64,000 bases of DNA, taken from NCBI GenBank assembly GCA_033182465.1, contig CP137318.1:868001-932000 (forward strand), written 5' to 3'. Positions 41,089 through 52,783 of the stretch are shown here, piece by piece (within the stretch, counting starts at the first letter, position 1; each line of letters starts with the position of its first letter). Both the position numbers and the translations under genes were made by a program. Origin of the DNA: Sanghuangporus weigelae. Taxonomy: Eukaryota; Basidiomycota; Agaricomycetes; Hymenochaetales; Hymenochaetaceae. A model generated the notes under the pieces. That model did no database searches. It had not been told where the DNA came from and saw only the letters and a list, made by a program, of their open reading frames with translations.

Positions 41089-43631
41089 ATGACAAGAACC
41101 TGTCCAAGTCCGACTGGCAGTCTGCGCAAACCATCCATGTTCTCTCTGTCTCAATGCCTTGAAAAACTGCTCGCATCTCTCCCACCGCACCCCATTCCAA
41201 AGGATGTTATCAATCGTCTCGTAGAAGATGCCATAAATGAATCGAAGCAACATACCTCAGTAGATAACAGGAGGAACCAGTGGGAGTTCTTACTTCGGAA
41301 CGAGATCTATAGGGTTGCCGAGTCGGAGGGAACGTTTCCAGGAGAGCCAGACGCGTCTTATTATAATACGCTATGCGACAGGCTCGACATTATCCTAGTC
41401 TTTACAGAGCACGACGCGTGCGATTCAGCTTTTGTGCTCGCAGTACTGCAAGACCTGCTGGAGACGCAAACCGTCGCCTCATGTTCTCACATCTTCTCTT
41501 GGATCGAGAAGCGGGCTGCTCGACTAACTGTAGGAATGGTGCCACAGAAGACTAAGGCGCTTCTGCTCCTTCGCACCCTCAATGACCTTCTCCGACGAGT
41601 TTCCAAGACGGGCAATACGACCACTTTCTGTGGCCGAATATTGACGTTCCTGAGCAGTGTCTTCCCTCTTGGAGACCGAAGTGGCGTTAATCTTCGTGGA
41701 GATTATGGTCCTCAGTGGGAGCCCGTGTCGTTTAAGAAGGACATTTCAGTGGGAAAGATGGACATGGATGAAGCCACATCTCCCCATGTCGACGAGAACG
41801 GAGATGCCGAGATGAAAACAGAAGAGAAGTCAGAGGAGAAGGAGGGTAATTCCGCTTCAAAGGCAGATGATAGGCCCACAAAGTCGCCCTCCAGCTCAGA
41901 AAAGATCGAGGAAGAAAAGAAAGAAGGTATGCCATTTTAAGAAGGTTCGCAGCACGTTAGGTGGCTGAAGTTGTTTTCAGAGTTCTATAACCTATTCTGG
42001 TCTCTCCAGCTTCCCTTTTCTCGACCCACCGTATTCGCTACCGATCCTAAAGCCTTTGAGAACTTCAAGTCTGCAGTGAATACCGTTATCCCAGTCTTTA
42101 AAGAGGCTACAATAAAGGAGAGGGCGATGATGGGAAGCAAGGTGGTCGTGGGTTCAAAACGCAAACGAGAGTCTACACCGATCTCCTCAGATGACGGGGA
42201 TCGTAAATATTTCTTCGCAAAATTCTTGACCAGTCCTGATCTACTCGATCTAGAGGTAAACTCCTCTCAGCATTTGCTGACTTCTGATATTCACTACATT
42301 GAAGATTGCAGATACCCAGTTTCGTCGGCAAATACTTTTCCAGCTACTTATCCTTCTCAATCATCTCCTTCAATTTACCCCAACGGAAAAGCAAAGCTGG
42401 GTGACGCCTCGCAATCGGCCATTACATATGGATTTCACGCTGCAGCCAGACGATGCGAAATGGGTTCAAGAAACCATGATCAGGGTTTTTGACGAGATAA
42501 AACAAACAACTCCTAACGCGAGAGCTTTTGCAGAGACGGTTCAAACTATCTTGGAACGAGAAAAGAACTGGGTAAGCTATAGCCAATAATGCCTTTGGCA
42601 TCTGCTGAGGATGACCATCATAGGTACGATGGAAAAACGAGAACTGCAATCCCTTTGATAAATCTCCGTTGCCTGTATCTCTCGAAGAGGAGACAGCGCC
42701 CATTCGCGCGAAAATGCGGGAGCCGATGAAAGAATTTCCTCATAATCTCGGTTCAGAAGCATTAACTGAAATCTGGGCAATGGGCTATAGGGATCTCTAT
42801 GACCTTGAAAACCGATTCAAGTAAGTGTTCGACTGGACTTGAGTTCCCACAAGCTTACGAACGTGTCCCAAGCCCCGGAGATGTGAAGGACTTCACGAAG
42901 AGTATTGAAAGGGAGAATGCGCGGATAAAACTTAGAAAGCAGCAACTTGAGAAGCAGCAAGAAGCACGAGCCCGAGCAGCGATAGCCAATAAGCCAGCAA
43001 CAGCGTCTCCTGCGCCTGCACTGACAGCGCAGCCAGCGAGTCATGCTACTATCCACGCACCCACTCCCGTCGCACCAGTTCCCCAACGTCCGCTTCCAGC
43101 GACCAGTCCGCCGCTCCATCCGTCTCTACCAGCAAAACCGGGGACTCAGCCAACCTTACCGGCTCAGCCGTCACCAGCCCCTCCGATACCAGTTCCTTCT
43201 CCACAGGCCGTGCCTGCTCCCTCTACTCCGTCCATTATCATTCGACCCCCGGAACAAACCGATCCGCTGATCTTAAAGGCCGAGGAGGTCTGAATTTCTT
43301 TTCCGGTGAAAATGAGTCTTACTCTGACGCTCTCTTTTCCTTTCAGACCAAAGAACGTCTGTCGTGGTTGGCACTCAGACTTGCTCGAGATGAGCACTTG
43401 CATCTGTTCGGCAGAATCGGGGCTGGGGATGTCATTCTCCTGTCACAAGAGATAGAAAAGGAGAAGGAAAGTGTGCAACGAGGAGAATCTGTGCCATCCA
43501 GTACCGATCCAAGTGCTGGACCAGGCTCTGCTCAGGATGCCGTGCCAGCACTCCCCCAGGATGATAGCAAAGGTGTATCCACAGAGTCTGAGGCTCAGGA
43601 AGCAGATGTCAAAATGGAAGATACCAGTTAA
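41089..43631 (+). CDS. THOC1: THO complex subunit 1 (THOC1/Hpr1 family)
   Basis: A subunit of the THO/TREX complex that couples transcription elongation to mRNA export. The N-terminus from SLSQCLEKLLASLPPHPIPK is helical. KTKALLLLRTLNDLLRRVSK and CGRILTFLSSVFPLGDRSGV match the THOC1 core. After an acidic, charged linker (DEATSPHVDENGDAEMKTEE) comes EFYNLFWSLQLPFSRP, then KYFFAKFLTSPDLLDLEIAD and TQFRRQILFQLLILLNHLLQ, the most diagnostic stretch. Next is ILEREKNWVRWKNENCNPFD. The C-terminal part contains a long Pro/Ala-rich low-complexity insert (about 43000-43250). It is followed by ERLSWLALRLARDEHLHLFG and an acidic end. Start: the first ATG is 41089; 41137 gives a start closer to the core family pattern. 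Confidence 0.88.
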
Positions 43632-45260
43632 ACTGGCAAACTCTCAAGCGATGCGGGAAACCCTGCCTTGTCTGACCGCTTGTACAGTTTGCGCGTCTTG
43701 TCCACGCCCCTAAAACCTCGCCTTCGACTCCTTGGCACCACTACGGTTTACTCAGATTTCAAAATGCCCGCCAGGCTCCACTGCTTGGCATTCGCGCCAT
43801 CGTTGTAGTTTCCTCACATTCTATGCTGTTTGAATCTATTTGGTGCACCATATGCCCCGCATTTCTCCCACAGACCTGGTTCCTTGCTTTGGAGCTTATT
43901 CGCTCCCACCGTTCGATCATAAACCGAAGACAGAATATCATAACCGTCGAAGAGCACTGCTGCGGACGCCACACATCGATGTGGGCATCAGCTCTTGAAT
44001 GACTGAACTGTATCCTTTAATGCGTACTTGAGCCATCAACAACTACGAAGTTTAGAACAAGACATCGTAACGAGCGGGGAGATCTCAACATTTCGCATTG
44101 CACCGTTTCTCAAAGGGACAATAACATCAATTTTAATTATTCCTGAACATCTTTGCAGACGTTTCCGTACCCAGGACTTTTCCTGTCTGATTTAACACTT
44201 CGTCTACTCCGTGGTCTTTTGCAGCGCTAATTCTCGCCGTCGATCGCTCCAAGGTCTCTAGTCTTGAGAAAGACTTGGCTAGGAACGCCATCTCAACGTA
44301 TTTTGCACGCATGTCAGTGATCGCACCTTTTGCAACTTGCTTTGGACACGCAAAACCTTCGAGACAGGACCCTTTCGCGGAGAGTTTTTTCCCAAACTGA
44401 GACTTGACGAAGCTAGTTGCGACGAATGATGAGGCAGTAGTTCTCACTCGGATGCTTTACAACATAATTAACGAAGCAGGAGAACCGCGTTAGTCATCGA
44501 TCAGCTGCAAAAGCTTAGCGATCCGCGAAGTCACTGTGAAAAACTGGACAGGTCAAGGAACTAGCTAAGAGGAAGACATCTGCTGTCGTAATCGAGGCTG
44601 CATGACTACCGCGTGGTGGGTCTGCTCTTGCTGCGGATTACCCACACCAATACCATGATCATCTGAATGCGAAACTGTGGGCCTGGTGTGGCGACAACTA
44701 TTCATCTATTGTCCCCAGTCCGCTGGATATATCGCGAAGGCTAATTACACACAGCGGTGTGCAAAGTTACCACTGTGTCGTGTCCCTGCCATTTTCAGCA
44801 CAACGAATAACTTGTAGGTATGTTCTTTCAGCTTATACTGTGATATACCGCGTCAAATTGATGTGAAAAGCTAGCGAAACAGAAGGCGCGTAACAAGCAG
44901 AGCCAAGCTGAAGCGCTGTAGGAGCCCTACATATTTATGGGAAGAACGCCCTTCTTGCCAAGTCACCGCGCCCTTCGTGTTGGAAGTGGTTTCCCTGGGA
45001 TGAGCACGAGTCGCCTAGCTTTCTGAGAGGGCACCAATGGCATGGCGCTCCTATTATTAGGATGCTCCCATGCGTGGCTGTGTTTGTACGCGTTTTCTAC
45101 TTTTGGTGACACTGACGCGCCTTCTTGCGCCATTTTCTGTTGTTTGGAAGTTCTCGACGCTTCTGCGCCCGATGATGCCAAGCCTAATCGCGCATGCTTG
45201 CCCGCCTTACACTGGCGCGTACACAGTGGGAACGTTTGACACAAGGGGGAAGCTTGCAGA
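43632..45260. other. Large intergenic region
   Basis: About 1.6 kb. One minus-strand frame at 44133-44440 is open for about 100 codons (QFGKKLSAKGSCLEGFACPK, DMRAKYVEMAFLAKSFSRLE). It has no ATG start and no upstream exon that splices well, so I do not call it a gene; it could be a lineage-specific remnant. The right end holds the promoter of the repeat-precursor gene. Confidence 0.4.
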
Positions 45261-45267
45261 TATAAAA
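45261..45267 (+). promoter_or_regulatory. TATA box of the repeat-precursor gene
   Basis: TATAAAA at 45261-45267 lies 116 bases before the ATG at 45377. Its position inside the longer open frame that begins near 45070 argues that translation starts at 45377. Confidence 0.7.
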
Positions 45268-45376
45268 GCAAGAGGACATTCTGCTAAGCCTCCTCAGCCT
45301 TCGAGGTCCAACAGATCCGGCATATCCAAGCACCCTAAAACTCCTCTTGTCTTTGATTACTGTCACTGCTATCATC

Positions 45377-46341
45377 ATGCAGTTCAAGAAGAATTTTGTC
45401 CTTTTTGTGATCGCTGCGGTCGTGTCCGCCGCCGCAGCGAAGCCAGTAAGTATTCTCTTCCCCTCAAAATTTCTGTCATTCTGAAGACTGGTTGTCAGAT
45501 TCCTGGTACTGCCATAGGCCGCTCTGTCGTAGACATTGAGGCTGCTGAGCCTCTCTTGAGGGGTCGTAGCCCTGTTCGTGTCTTTGCCAGGGATCCAAGG
45601 CATGGCGATTCTGGCTCCCGCGGAAGGAGCCACGCCCGCCGCGAGCTTGAGACCCGCCGTCACGGTGATTCTGGCTCTCGTGGAAGGAGCCACGCCCGTC
45701 GTAGCCTCGAGGCTCGCCGCCACGGAGACTCTGGATCCCGTGGAAGAAGCCATGCTCGCCGCGATCTTGAGGTTCGCCGACATGGCGACTCCGGCTCTCG
45801 TGGAAGGAGCCACGCTCGTCGCGAGCTTGATGCGCGCCGTCACGGCGACTCAGGTTCTAGGGGAAGAAGCCATGCCCGTCGCGCGAGTGTCGAAGCGCGC
45901 CGCCATGGCTCTGGCTCCCGCGGGCGTAGCCATGACCGTTTGACCAAGAGGCGTCACGGTGACTCCGGTTCTCGTGGTCGGAGCCAAGCGCGGCGTGATC
46001 TTGAGGCGCGCCGTCATGGAGATTCCGGCTCTCGTGGACGCAGCCATGCCCGTATGACGAAGAGACGCCACGGAGACTCTGGTTCTCGAGGAAGAAGCCA
46101 TGCCCGCCGTAGTCTTGAAGCCCGCCGTCACGGAGACTCTGGCTCTCGTGGGCGTAGCCATGCCCGCCGTGATTTCGAGGCGCGCCGCCACGGTTCCGGC
46201 TCTCGTGGACGCAGCAATATCCGAATGACGAAAAGGCGTCACGGAGATTCAGGATCTCGTGGCCGTAGCAATGCTCGTTTGACGAAACGCCGTCACGGTT
46301 CGGGCTCTCGTGGTCGCGGTGACTCTAGAAACCGCGCCTAA
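45377..46341 (+). CDS. Secreted tandem-repeat precursor with Kex2-type sites (KEP-like)
   Basis: Two exons (45377-45445 and 45499-46341, intron of 53 nt) give 303 residues. Exon 1 encodes a clear signal peptide, MQFKKNFVLFVIAAVVSAAA, ending AKP. After a short pro-region (IPGTAIGRSVVDIEAAEPLL) come 13 units of 16-21 residues built on RHGDSGSRGRSHAR. They are separated by spacers such as RELETR, RSLEAR, RDLEVR or LTKR, so each unit is bounded by Arg-Arg or Lys-Arg. Kex2 cleavage in the Golgi would release many copies of a peptide close to HGDSGSRGRSHA. The repeats lack Cys, Tyr, Trp and Phe apart from one Phe in a spacer, and are strongly basic. No modifying-enzyme gene (e.g. UstYa type) lies nearby. 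The function is unknown: signalling, antimicrobial, repellent-like or wall peptides are all possible. Confidence 0.8.
45598..46341 (+). repeat. 13-unit coding tandem repeat, about 60 bp period
   Basis: The units start at each RHG(D)SGSRGRS. Ten carry the Asp (units 1-5, 7-10 and 12) and three lack it (units 6, 11 and 13). Two spacer types occur: a 60-63 bp type with an acidic spacer (units 1-5, 7, 9, 10) and a shorter type ending LTKR or MTKR (units 6, 8, 11, 12), plus a degenerate last unit. Codons for the same residues vary widely between units (for SGSRG: ggctcccgcgga, ggctctcgtgga, ggatcccgtgga, ggttctagggga), so the protein repeat is better preserved than the DNA. Confidence 0.85.
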
Positions 46342-47060
46342 GCTCCCTGGGATGTATCGATCACTCAGTACTATGCCGACGTGTTCTGCAGTATCCAAGG
46401 ATCATAACCAGTAACGGCTTCACGAAAGAATGTCAAAGTCCGGAACGTTTGGATTAGCTATCGGGAAAAGAAAAAATATTATCTACTTGTGACAGACAAC
46501 CGCTTTGTGATATTTTATTTAGTGTTGTCTCCTTTCTGAATCTGTATTAAAATTAAAAATTAAAATAACGTGTTAGTGTGGTGCAATCTGGTAAAAGCAT
46601 TCAGGACAGTACCGTTCGCAGGTAACTAACTCACTCAAGCTTCTCATTTCAGCTTCCAGCCCCAGTTATATTTTTAAACAGCACGATCTTCAAACCCTAT
46701 GTCTTTCATTATAAAGTCATATACTCCTCTTACACCCGCAGTTCACCGAGAATAATCTGTGCTCGTCTCGCTTCTGTAGATGCAGATGAGTTGAACGGTT
46801 CCTCTTCGGAACGAGACTCCAATGGCCTTGGCCCTTCGGACTGAGACAGTGCATGCATGTGATCGGATCATTCGGGCCATAACCCTCATGCTCAAATTTC
46901 CGTCGATGGTATGCGTTGAACAACGTGCATGAGGTTCACGGGAGATTGAGGACGACGAGCGGTCCGTATCGGCCATCGTTCTTTACGGTCCGTCGGTTGC
47001 CGCCTTCCAAATATGGCACTCTGACTCTGGAAAGTCAATCGAAGATCGGCGCCATCGGTG
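46342..47060. other. Intergenic region
   Basis: No supported gene. It is A/T-rich near 46480-46570 (3' UTR of the repeat gene). Open frames at 46717-46976 (-) show no motifs. Confidence 0.5.
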
Positions 47061-47068
47061 TATAAATA
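47061..47068 (+). promoter_or_regulatory. TATA box of the epimerase gene
   Basis: TATAAATA at 47061-47068 lies 75 bases before the epimerase start codon, followed by a CT-rich leader. Confidence 0.65.
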
Positions 47069-47135
47069 GTGTTCAAATCCTCTAAATTCTCCGCTCGCTC
47101 ACAGAAACGCTGCCCTCTTCCTCGATCAAACTACC

Positions 47136-48712
47136 ATGTCCTCCTCTTCAGAACCACTCAAGGTACAGCGTGTCGTATCTTGTTCTTCCCCCTTTCTTTG
47201 ATCTCAGCATATTTTAGCGCGTCATCGTCACCGGCGGCGCAGGCTACATCGGTGCGCATTATTTAAAAGAGGCTTAAAACATTCTATTGATTGTCCAACT
47301 CATCTCTCAGGTTCCCATATCATCTACACGCTCGTAGCAACTCGTCGCTATAAGGTTATCTCAATAGACAACTTCCATAATGCGTATCCGTCTGCCATCA
47401 CACGCCTGTCTCAACTCGTCCAGTCCGAACTGCCCAAAGGTGCCTCGCAGCAAGTGAAGGAATCCGCAGTCATCGATTCCTACGAATGCGACTTGACTGA
47501 ACCTGAAGCAGTCAGGGCCGTCTTCGAGAAGTACGGAAAAGGTGGGATATGGGGTGTGATCCATGTAGCGGTGTGTTTCATCTACTTCTGGTTTGTCGAA
47601 TCACGTCGGACCTGACCATCGATCCGCCAGGCATACAAAGCAGTTGGAGAATCGACTGAAATACCTTTAACGTACTACGCTAATAATGTTGGCGCCACCA
47701 TCAACCTGCTTCAACTCATGGACGAGTATGATTGCCCCCGGATGGTTTATTCTTCTTCCGCGACTGTATACGGCACTCCCCCAAAGATCCCTATTCCAGA
47801 GACTACTCGACTCAAGGCAGATAGTCCTTACGGGAAGACCAAAGTGATGTGCGAGACGATCTGTGAAGATATGTGTACAGGTATGTCTTGTCCTTAAAGA
47901 CTCTCCTTCTGATAGACTCAAAAGATATATTCTAGCAAACCCCGATAGATGGCGGGCGCTTTCCCTCCGCTACTTCAAGTTAGCATTTGTCGTATTTGAT
48001 TGGAGCATTGCAAACTGATGTATGGTTTAACAACTAGCCCTGCTGGCGCACATCCTTCGGGCCTCATCGGCGAAGAGCCTAAAGGTCGACCAGGCAACCT
48101 CCTACCCCTTCTCGCGCACATGGCTGCTGGGCGCATCAAAGAAGACACCCTAAAAGTCTTCGGGAACGACTACCCGACTCAGTACGTCATAATCACATCC
48201 CTTAATAGTTTACATGCCCATAATAATCGCGCGCTTCTACGTTCTTAGCGACGGCACCTGCGTACGCGATTATTTGCATGTTATGGACCTCGCAGCAGGA
48301 CACCTTGTAGCTCTCGATGCACTCGAGGAAAAATCGCACTTCTCCCATTGGCCGACAACGCCAGGTGCGGGTCGTTTCAAGGCTTACAACCTCGGCAAGG
48401 GCCACGGGTTAAGTGTCCTTGAAATCCTCGAGGCAATGCGCGAGGCGACTGGATTTAACTACAAGCACGAGATCATCGGCCGTCGGTACGCAATTCTTTC
48501 GTTCTTTCCTCAGACAGTTTGCTCATTCGATTAACAGCAAGGGTGATGTGCCCTACCTCATTGCTGAACCATCACTCGCGCAGAAAGAACTCGGGTTCAG
48601 CGCACCACAGGATCTGGAGACGATGTGCCATGATCTCTGGAACTTCCAGCGTAGCAACCCTCAGGGTCTCGACGGACCCTTCGTCGCCGACCACCTTCCG
48701 ACTCGCCGCTGA
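47136..48712 (+). CDS. GAL10: UDP-glucose 4-epimerase
   Basis: Interconverts UDP-glucose and UDP-galactose in the Leloir pathway and for glycan synthesis. The extended SDR fold begins [20 protein letters not shown], with the NAD-binding GxxGxxG (GGAGYIG split by an intron). It then has [50 protein letters not shown] (catalytic Ser/Thr) and [11 protein letters not shown] (catalytic YxxxK), followed by [40 protein letters not shown] and [14 protein letters not shown]. It ends in ADHLPTRR. There is no C-terminal mutarotase domain, unlike the fused yeast Gal10. Length is about 380 residues, normal for single-domain GalE. The first two exons are very short. Confidence 0.95.
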
Positions 48713-49177
48713 GCAGGAGTGGAGAAAATTGGAAAGAATCATGGATGACACAGATTTTAACGAAAGGACTTTTAATGCAAGAGAAAACACACATCGGTAG
48801 AACATAGATTGGTTTTTCTTCTCTTTCTATGATGTACCTACATACACTTCCCCCCCACTCTGTAGATCCTCGTATGCAAGTAGCCCTCCCCGCTCTAGAT
48901 TTTGTTTACTAAAATATGTCGGGCGTTCATGCGTGTATTTACAGAGACTGCTTCCGTAACTAAATAATATCAATTTCTAATCTACCCTTTTGTAAGCTGA
49001 TTTACATATGTTTGGGGGTGTTTTTGTTTTGTTTCGTTTGTTGTGTGATGAGTCTTCGCTTCCGATAAATGCGATGCACAATCAAATCGTATTATTCTTC
49101 CGGTGTGCTGTATCAATGTAATGTCCAATCACAGTAGCCAATGTATATGGAATTTCCTCGTCCACCGTTCATTCGTA
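48713..49177. other. Convergent intergenic region
   Basis: Contains the 3' ends of the epimerase (+) and the carboxylase subunit (-). No gene is seen. Confidence 0.5.
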
Positions 49178-52176
49178 TCAATCTTCACTCACACCCTCAC
49201 TCTGCAAATCAATCTCGACCAACTCCTTCCCCTCCTCAACCATCTCACCCCTCTTACACGCAACAGCCTTCACAACGCCATTAGCACTAGTCCTCAAAGC
49301 AGTCTCCGTCTTCATACTCTCCAGCACGACAAGCACTTGGCCCTTGGCGACTTTATCACCCACGTTCACGCGAACGTCCACGACGAGACTCGGCATCGGC
49401 GCACGGACGCTCCCTCCAGCTTTCTGAGCAGCCGCCATGGTGTCTTGGCCGATGGCTTGCAACCACTTAGGAGCGGGAAGCTGGAGAATGCTGCGGTGCC
49501 CGTTGTGAAAGACGTGCAGCCTCTCGGATCCGGCGAGTAGAGAGGCAGGAGTATTTGCTGCGGGCGGTTGAGAGACGATCGTCGTGCGGAGTTGTTGACC
49601 GGATATCGTTGATTGCAAAGAGGTCGGAGAGGATAATCGCGCAGAGACTGTGGGGAAGTCTACGCGAGAAGAGGGTGTGGTGACGGTGATGTCGAATAGG
49701 CCTTGCCTGACGAACTTGACGTTCATTGTCGCAGCCGGTTGCTCTGAAGAGGATCCATCGCCGTATTGCAGCGTCACCAAACGCTCATATACATCGCCTC
49801 CGAATCGACGAGGTCCCAACGAAGTCCAAGGCGAAGCTGACGAGGATGACGGGAGTTCTCGCAGAACGACATATAGCGCTGCCTGTGCAAGTGCTTCAGG
49901 CTCTGGCTCCAGTAGAGGCGGGAAAAGCTCATCGTGATGTTTCTAGCATCAACGTCAGTTGTCTTGAATCGACCTACTGCAGAATTAGCAACCTACCTGG
50001 ATAAACCCAGTCTCCACCTCCCCAGAGATGAAGTGTTCATTCCCAGCTAAAGTCCGTAAGAACTCAATATTCGTTGAGACTCCTACGACCTGATACTCTT
50101 CCAGTGCCTTCCTAAGAATGCGTAGCGCCTCAGTTCTATCTCTTCCATGTACAACCAGCTTTGATATCAACGGATCATAGTATAGCTCGATATTTGAGCC
50201 TTGTAAGAAACCTTCCTCTAGCCGTACGGAAGTCGAAGGTGGGGGCGTCGATAGATGTAAGAGCGGTCCAACGTCGGGCAAGAATTTGTTACGAGGATTC
50301 TCGGCGTATATACGCGCTTCGAACGCATGGCCAAGACGAGGAATCTCAGACGGATCGAGTGGTAATGAGTTCCCGGAGGCTACCTAATGTATCTATCTCA
50401 GCATCCAAAGTAAAGTGCATACGAATAAAGAATTGCCTCAAGTTGCCATTCGACAAGATCCTGGCCAGTGATCATTTCTGTAACGGGATGCTGGAAAAAG
50501 TGGTGAATTAGAATAAGTTCCACCTCGAAACTAATTACTTACTTCGACCTGGAGTCGTGTGTTCCTTAAATTCTGAATGTAAATAAATCCGACAATGATC
50601 AAAGGGAACAACATACATTTCCATGAAGTAGAACTCTTCGGTGTCATTGTCCAGGATAAACTCTACCGTCCCTGCTCCCAGGTAATTTACAGCCTTAGCG
50701 GCGGCTACAGCTTTTTGGCAGAGATCAGCCCGAAGTTCGTCTGACAATCCTGGAGCCGGTGCCTTTGACCAGTGTCAGCAAAGCATTTCAAGCATACTCA
50801 GTAAGACTGTATCACCTCTTCGATAATCTTCTGGTGTCTTCGCTGCACTGAACAATCCCTCTCCCACAAGCTCACTACATTGCCAAAGCTATCACCAAAC
50901 ACCTGCACCTCAACATGTCTCGGTCGAACAAGGTACTTCTCAACAAGCACACGCTCGTCACCGAAGCTCTTCTGAGCTTCTCGCTTGGCAGATTCAAGGG
51001 CATCAGGGAACTCTTCGGTAGAATGGACTATACGCATTCCTTTGCCTCCGCCACCCATGATGGCCTTGATGAGCACCGGGTAGCCTATTCGCGAGGCCTC
51101 TTGTTGCAATCGCTCTGGTGACTGATCTGAGCCGTGATATCCAGGTACACAAGGTACGCCTGCGGATGTCATTATATCTTTCGATTCGCTGGGAGCGAAT
51201 GTGTTTAGAGATGGGATCAAGGCAATATTATTGATCAATTCTAATTCACCTCTTTGAGCCCATGCTCTCAATTGATTCAGGCGAGGGACCAATAAACGTT
51301 ATCCCCTCCTCGCCCAATCGTCGTGCAAAATCGGCATTCTCGCTCAGGAAACCGTAACTGTATGGAAGTATTGAATACTTGTATCACATTCTAGAGGCAA
51401 GGTAGTTCTCTACCCTGGATGAACTGCCTATATGCACGGGTTTATTAGCAGAAGTCTCATTGCTGTCGGATATTGACTTACTTGAGCACCGCTTCTTCTA
51501 ACGACATCTAATATCTTGTCTACACGGAGCTGGAACCAGTTTCACTAACTTATTCGACATTCAGAACTCTCAGCTCTTACATAGCTCTCTGAAGATGGAG
51601 CAGGTCCAATGCAATATGCTTCGTCCGCCTTCATGCTCAACATGAGCATGGATTAACGATAGCGAGAAAAACAAGACGGCGTACCATTTTAACATGCAAA
51701 GATTCGCTATCCACCTCGCTGTATACTGCAACGGTCTTAATTCCAAGACGTTTCGCCGTTCGAATGACTCTGCATGCGATCTCTCCTCTTAATTTAATTT
51801 AATATCATAAGTATAATACAATTAGGTCCTTCGAATTTCTCTACCTGTTTGCTATGAGTATCTTGTCGAATAACGGCAGCCGGTCATGCGCAGCCGAAGA
51901 GGTAACTTCTATTGATCTATTTCTTCACAACTCGAAGTAGCACGAATCAACGCACTTACCAGATGCGAAAGCCCTCTTCTGCCCAGCCGAGTCCAACCTC
52001 AATGCCTTCACTTCTCGCAGCAATACCCGACTGGTGGACGCGATCCTCAGGGACGAAACGCTCCTTGCATTGTTCCTTCGGACCCATCTTACGGATGACC
52101 TCCCGTTCGTACTGGCTGCACCTCTCCTTGAGGCGAGCGAACGAGCAGACGTTGCGCGAGTTGTTGACGAGAGCAT
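49178..52176 (-). CDS. MCCA: Biotin-containing subunit of mitochondrial acyl-CoA carboxylase, probably 3-methylcrotonyl-CoA carboxylase alpha
   Basis: The biotin subunit of a leucine-breakdown enzyme in the mitochondrial matrix. It begins with an Arg/Ser-rich, acid-free leader ([20 protein letters not shown]). The biotin carboxylase domain follows: [38 protein letters not shown], the glycine-rich ATP loop ([13 protein letters not shown]), [40 protein letters not shown] and [20 protein letters not shown]. The C-terminal biotinyl domain has [14 protein letters not shown], where Lys is the biotin site (AMKM in many relatives, ESMKTE here). There is no carboxyltransferase domain. Length of about 720 residues fits MCC alpha; propionyl-CoA carboxylase alpha is the main alternative. 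The beta subunit is not in this window. Confidence 0.85.
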
Positions 52177-52783
52177 TGCTTCCCTTTCCGACAAAAAGCA
52201 GGAAGAGACTGAAGAGAAGTCAGTTCAACAACCCCGGGGTCATGATCAAGGAGACCAGAGCGAGCGCGTGACCGTAGATCCGCGATGTGGGGAAAACACG
52301 TCGATCATCCACGTGAATTACACTTTCATCGATTTTTGCATACACATAATGTATTGAAAAGTCATATATTGATTAAACATATGCTATTGGGTGTAAAAGC
52401 TGAAATGAACGAATGAATGAACAAGACCGCAGCGGGTACTGATAAAGAGCTGCAGAGAAAATAAGGAAAGAAAATGATATGTATGTATGTCCGAATCCGA
52501 TCAAAGTAACTAATGTAGGGGTGAAGCTAAGCTAGATGACCACATAATGGCGTCAGGAATAATCTATGTCGAAACGAGAACGGAAAAAAGAATTATGGAC
52601 AGGATGGCTAAAAAGTTCCTTTGAAGTGTATAGAGAGAAAGCGCGGACAGGGAGTGAAAAAAGTATGCGTGTGTTGAAGAAGTGAAAGGGGTAGAGAGGA
52701 GAAGGACGAGAGCAGTCAGTGTCCGTTGGGCGAATGAGATTCGGTGTTGCAGAGAGGGAATGAGTAATGATCGCTATTGTCGT
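52177..52783. other. Intergenic, carboxylase promoter and Skt5-like 3' end
   Basis: Both neighbours run leftwards. It is rich in purine runs at 52380-52700. No coding exon is supported; an open plus-strand frame that overlaps the carboxylase leader ends at about 52357 and is not a gene. Confidence 0.5.

Noticed and set aside
44133-44447. A 100-codon minus-strand frame as a gene.
   Set aside because: It has no ATG. The only upstream exon that could supply one in frame would need a 26-nt intron, shorter than any other in the window.
45070-45376. The repeat-precursor frame is open upstream and could start near 45070, giving a 423-residue protein without an intron.
   Set aside because: A TATA box at 45261 lies inside that extension, and splicing 45445 to 45499 from the ATG at 45377 gives a perfect signal peptide in frame.
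45184-46242. Long antisense and second-frame open frames through the 13-unit repeat (Ala/Thr/Arg-rich).
   Set aside because: They follow from the repeat's base composition; they have no starts, signals or domains of their own.
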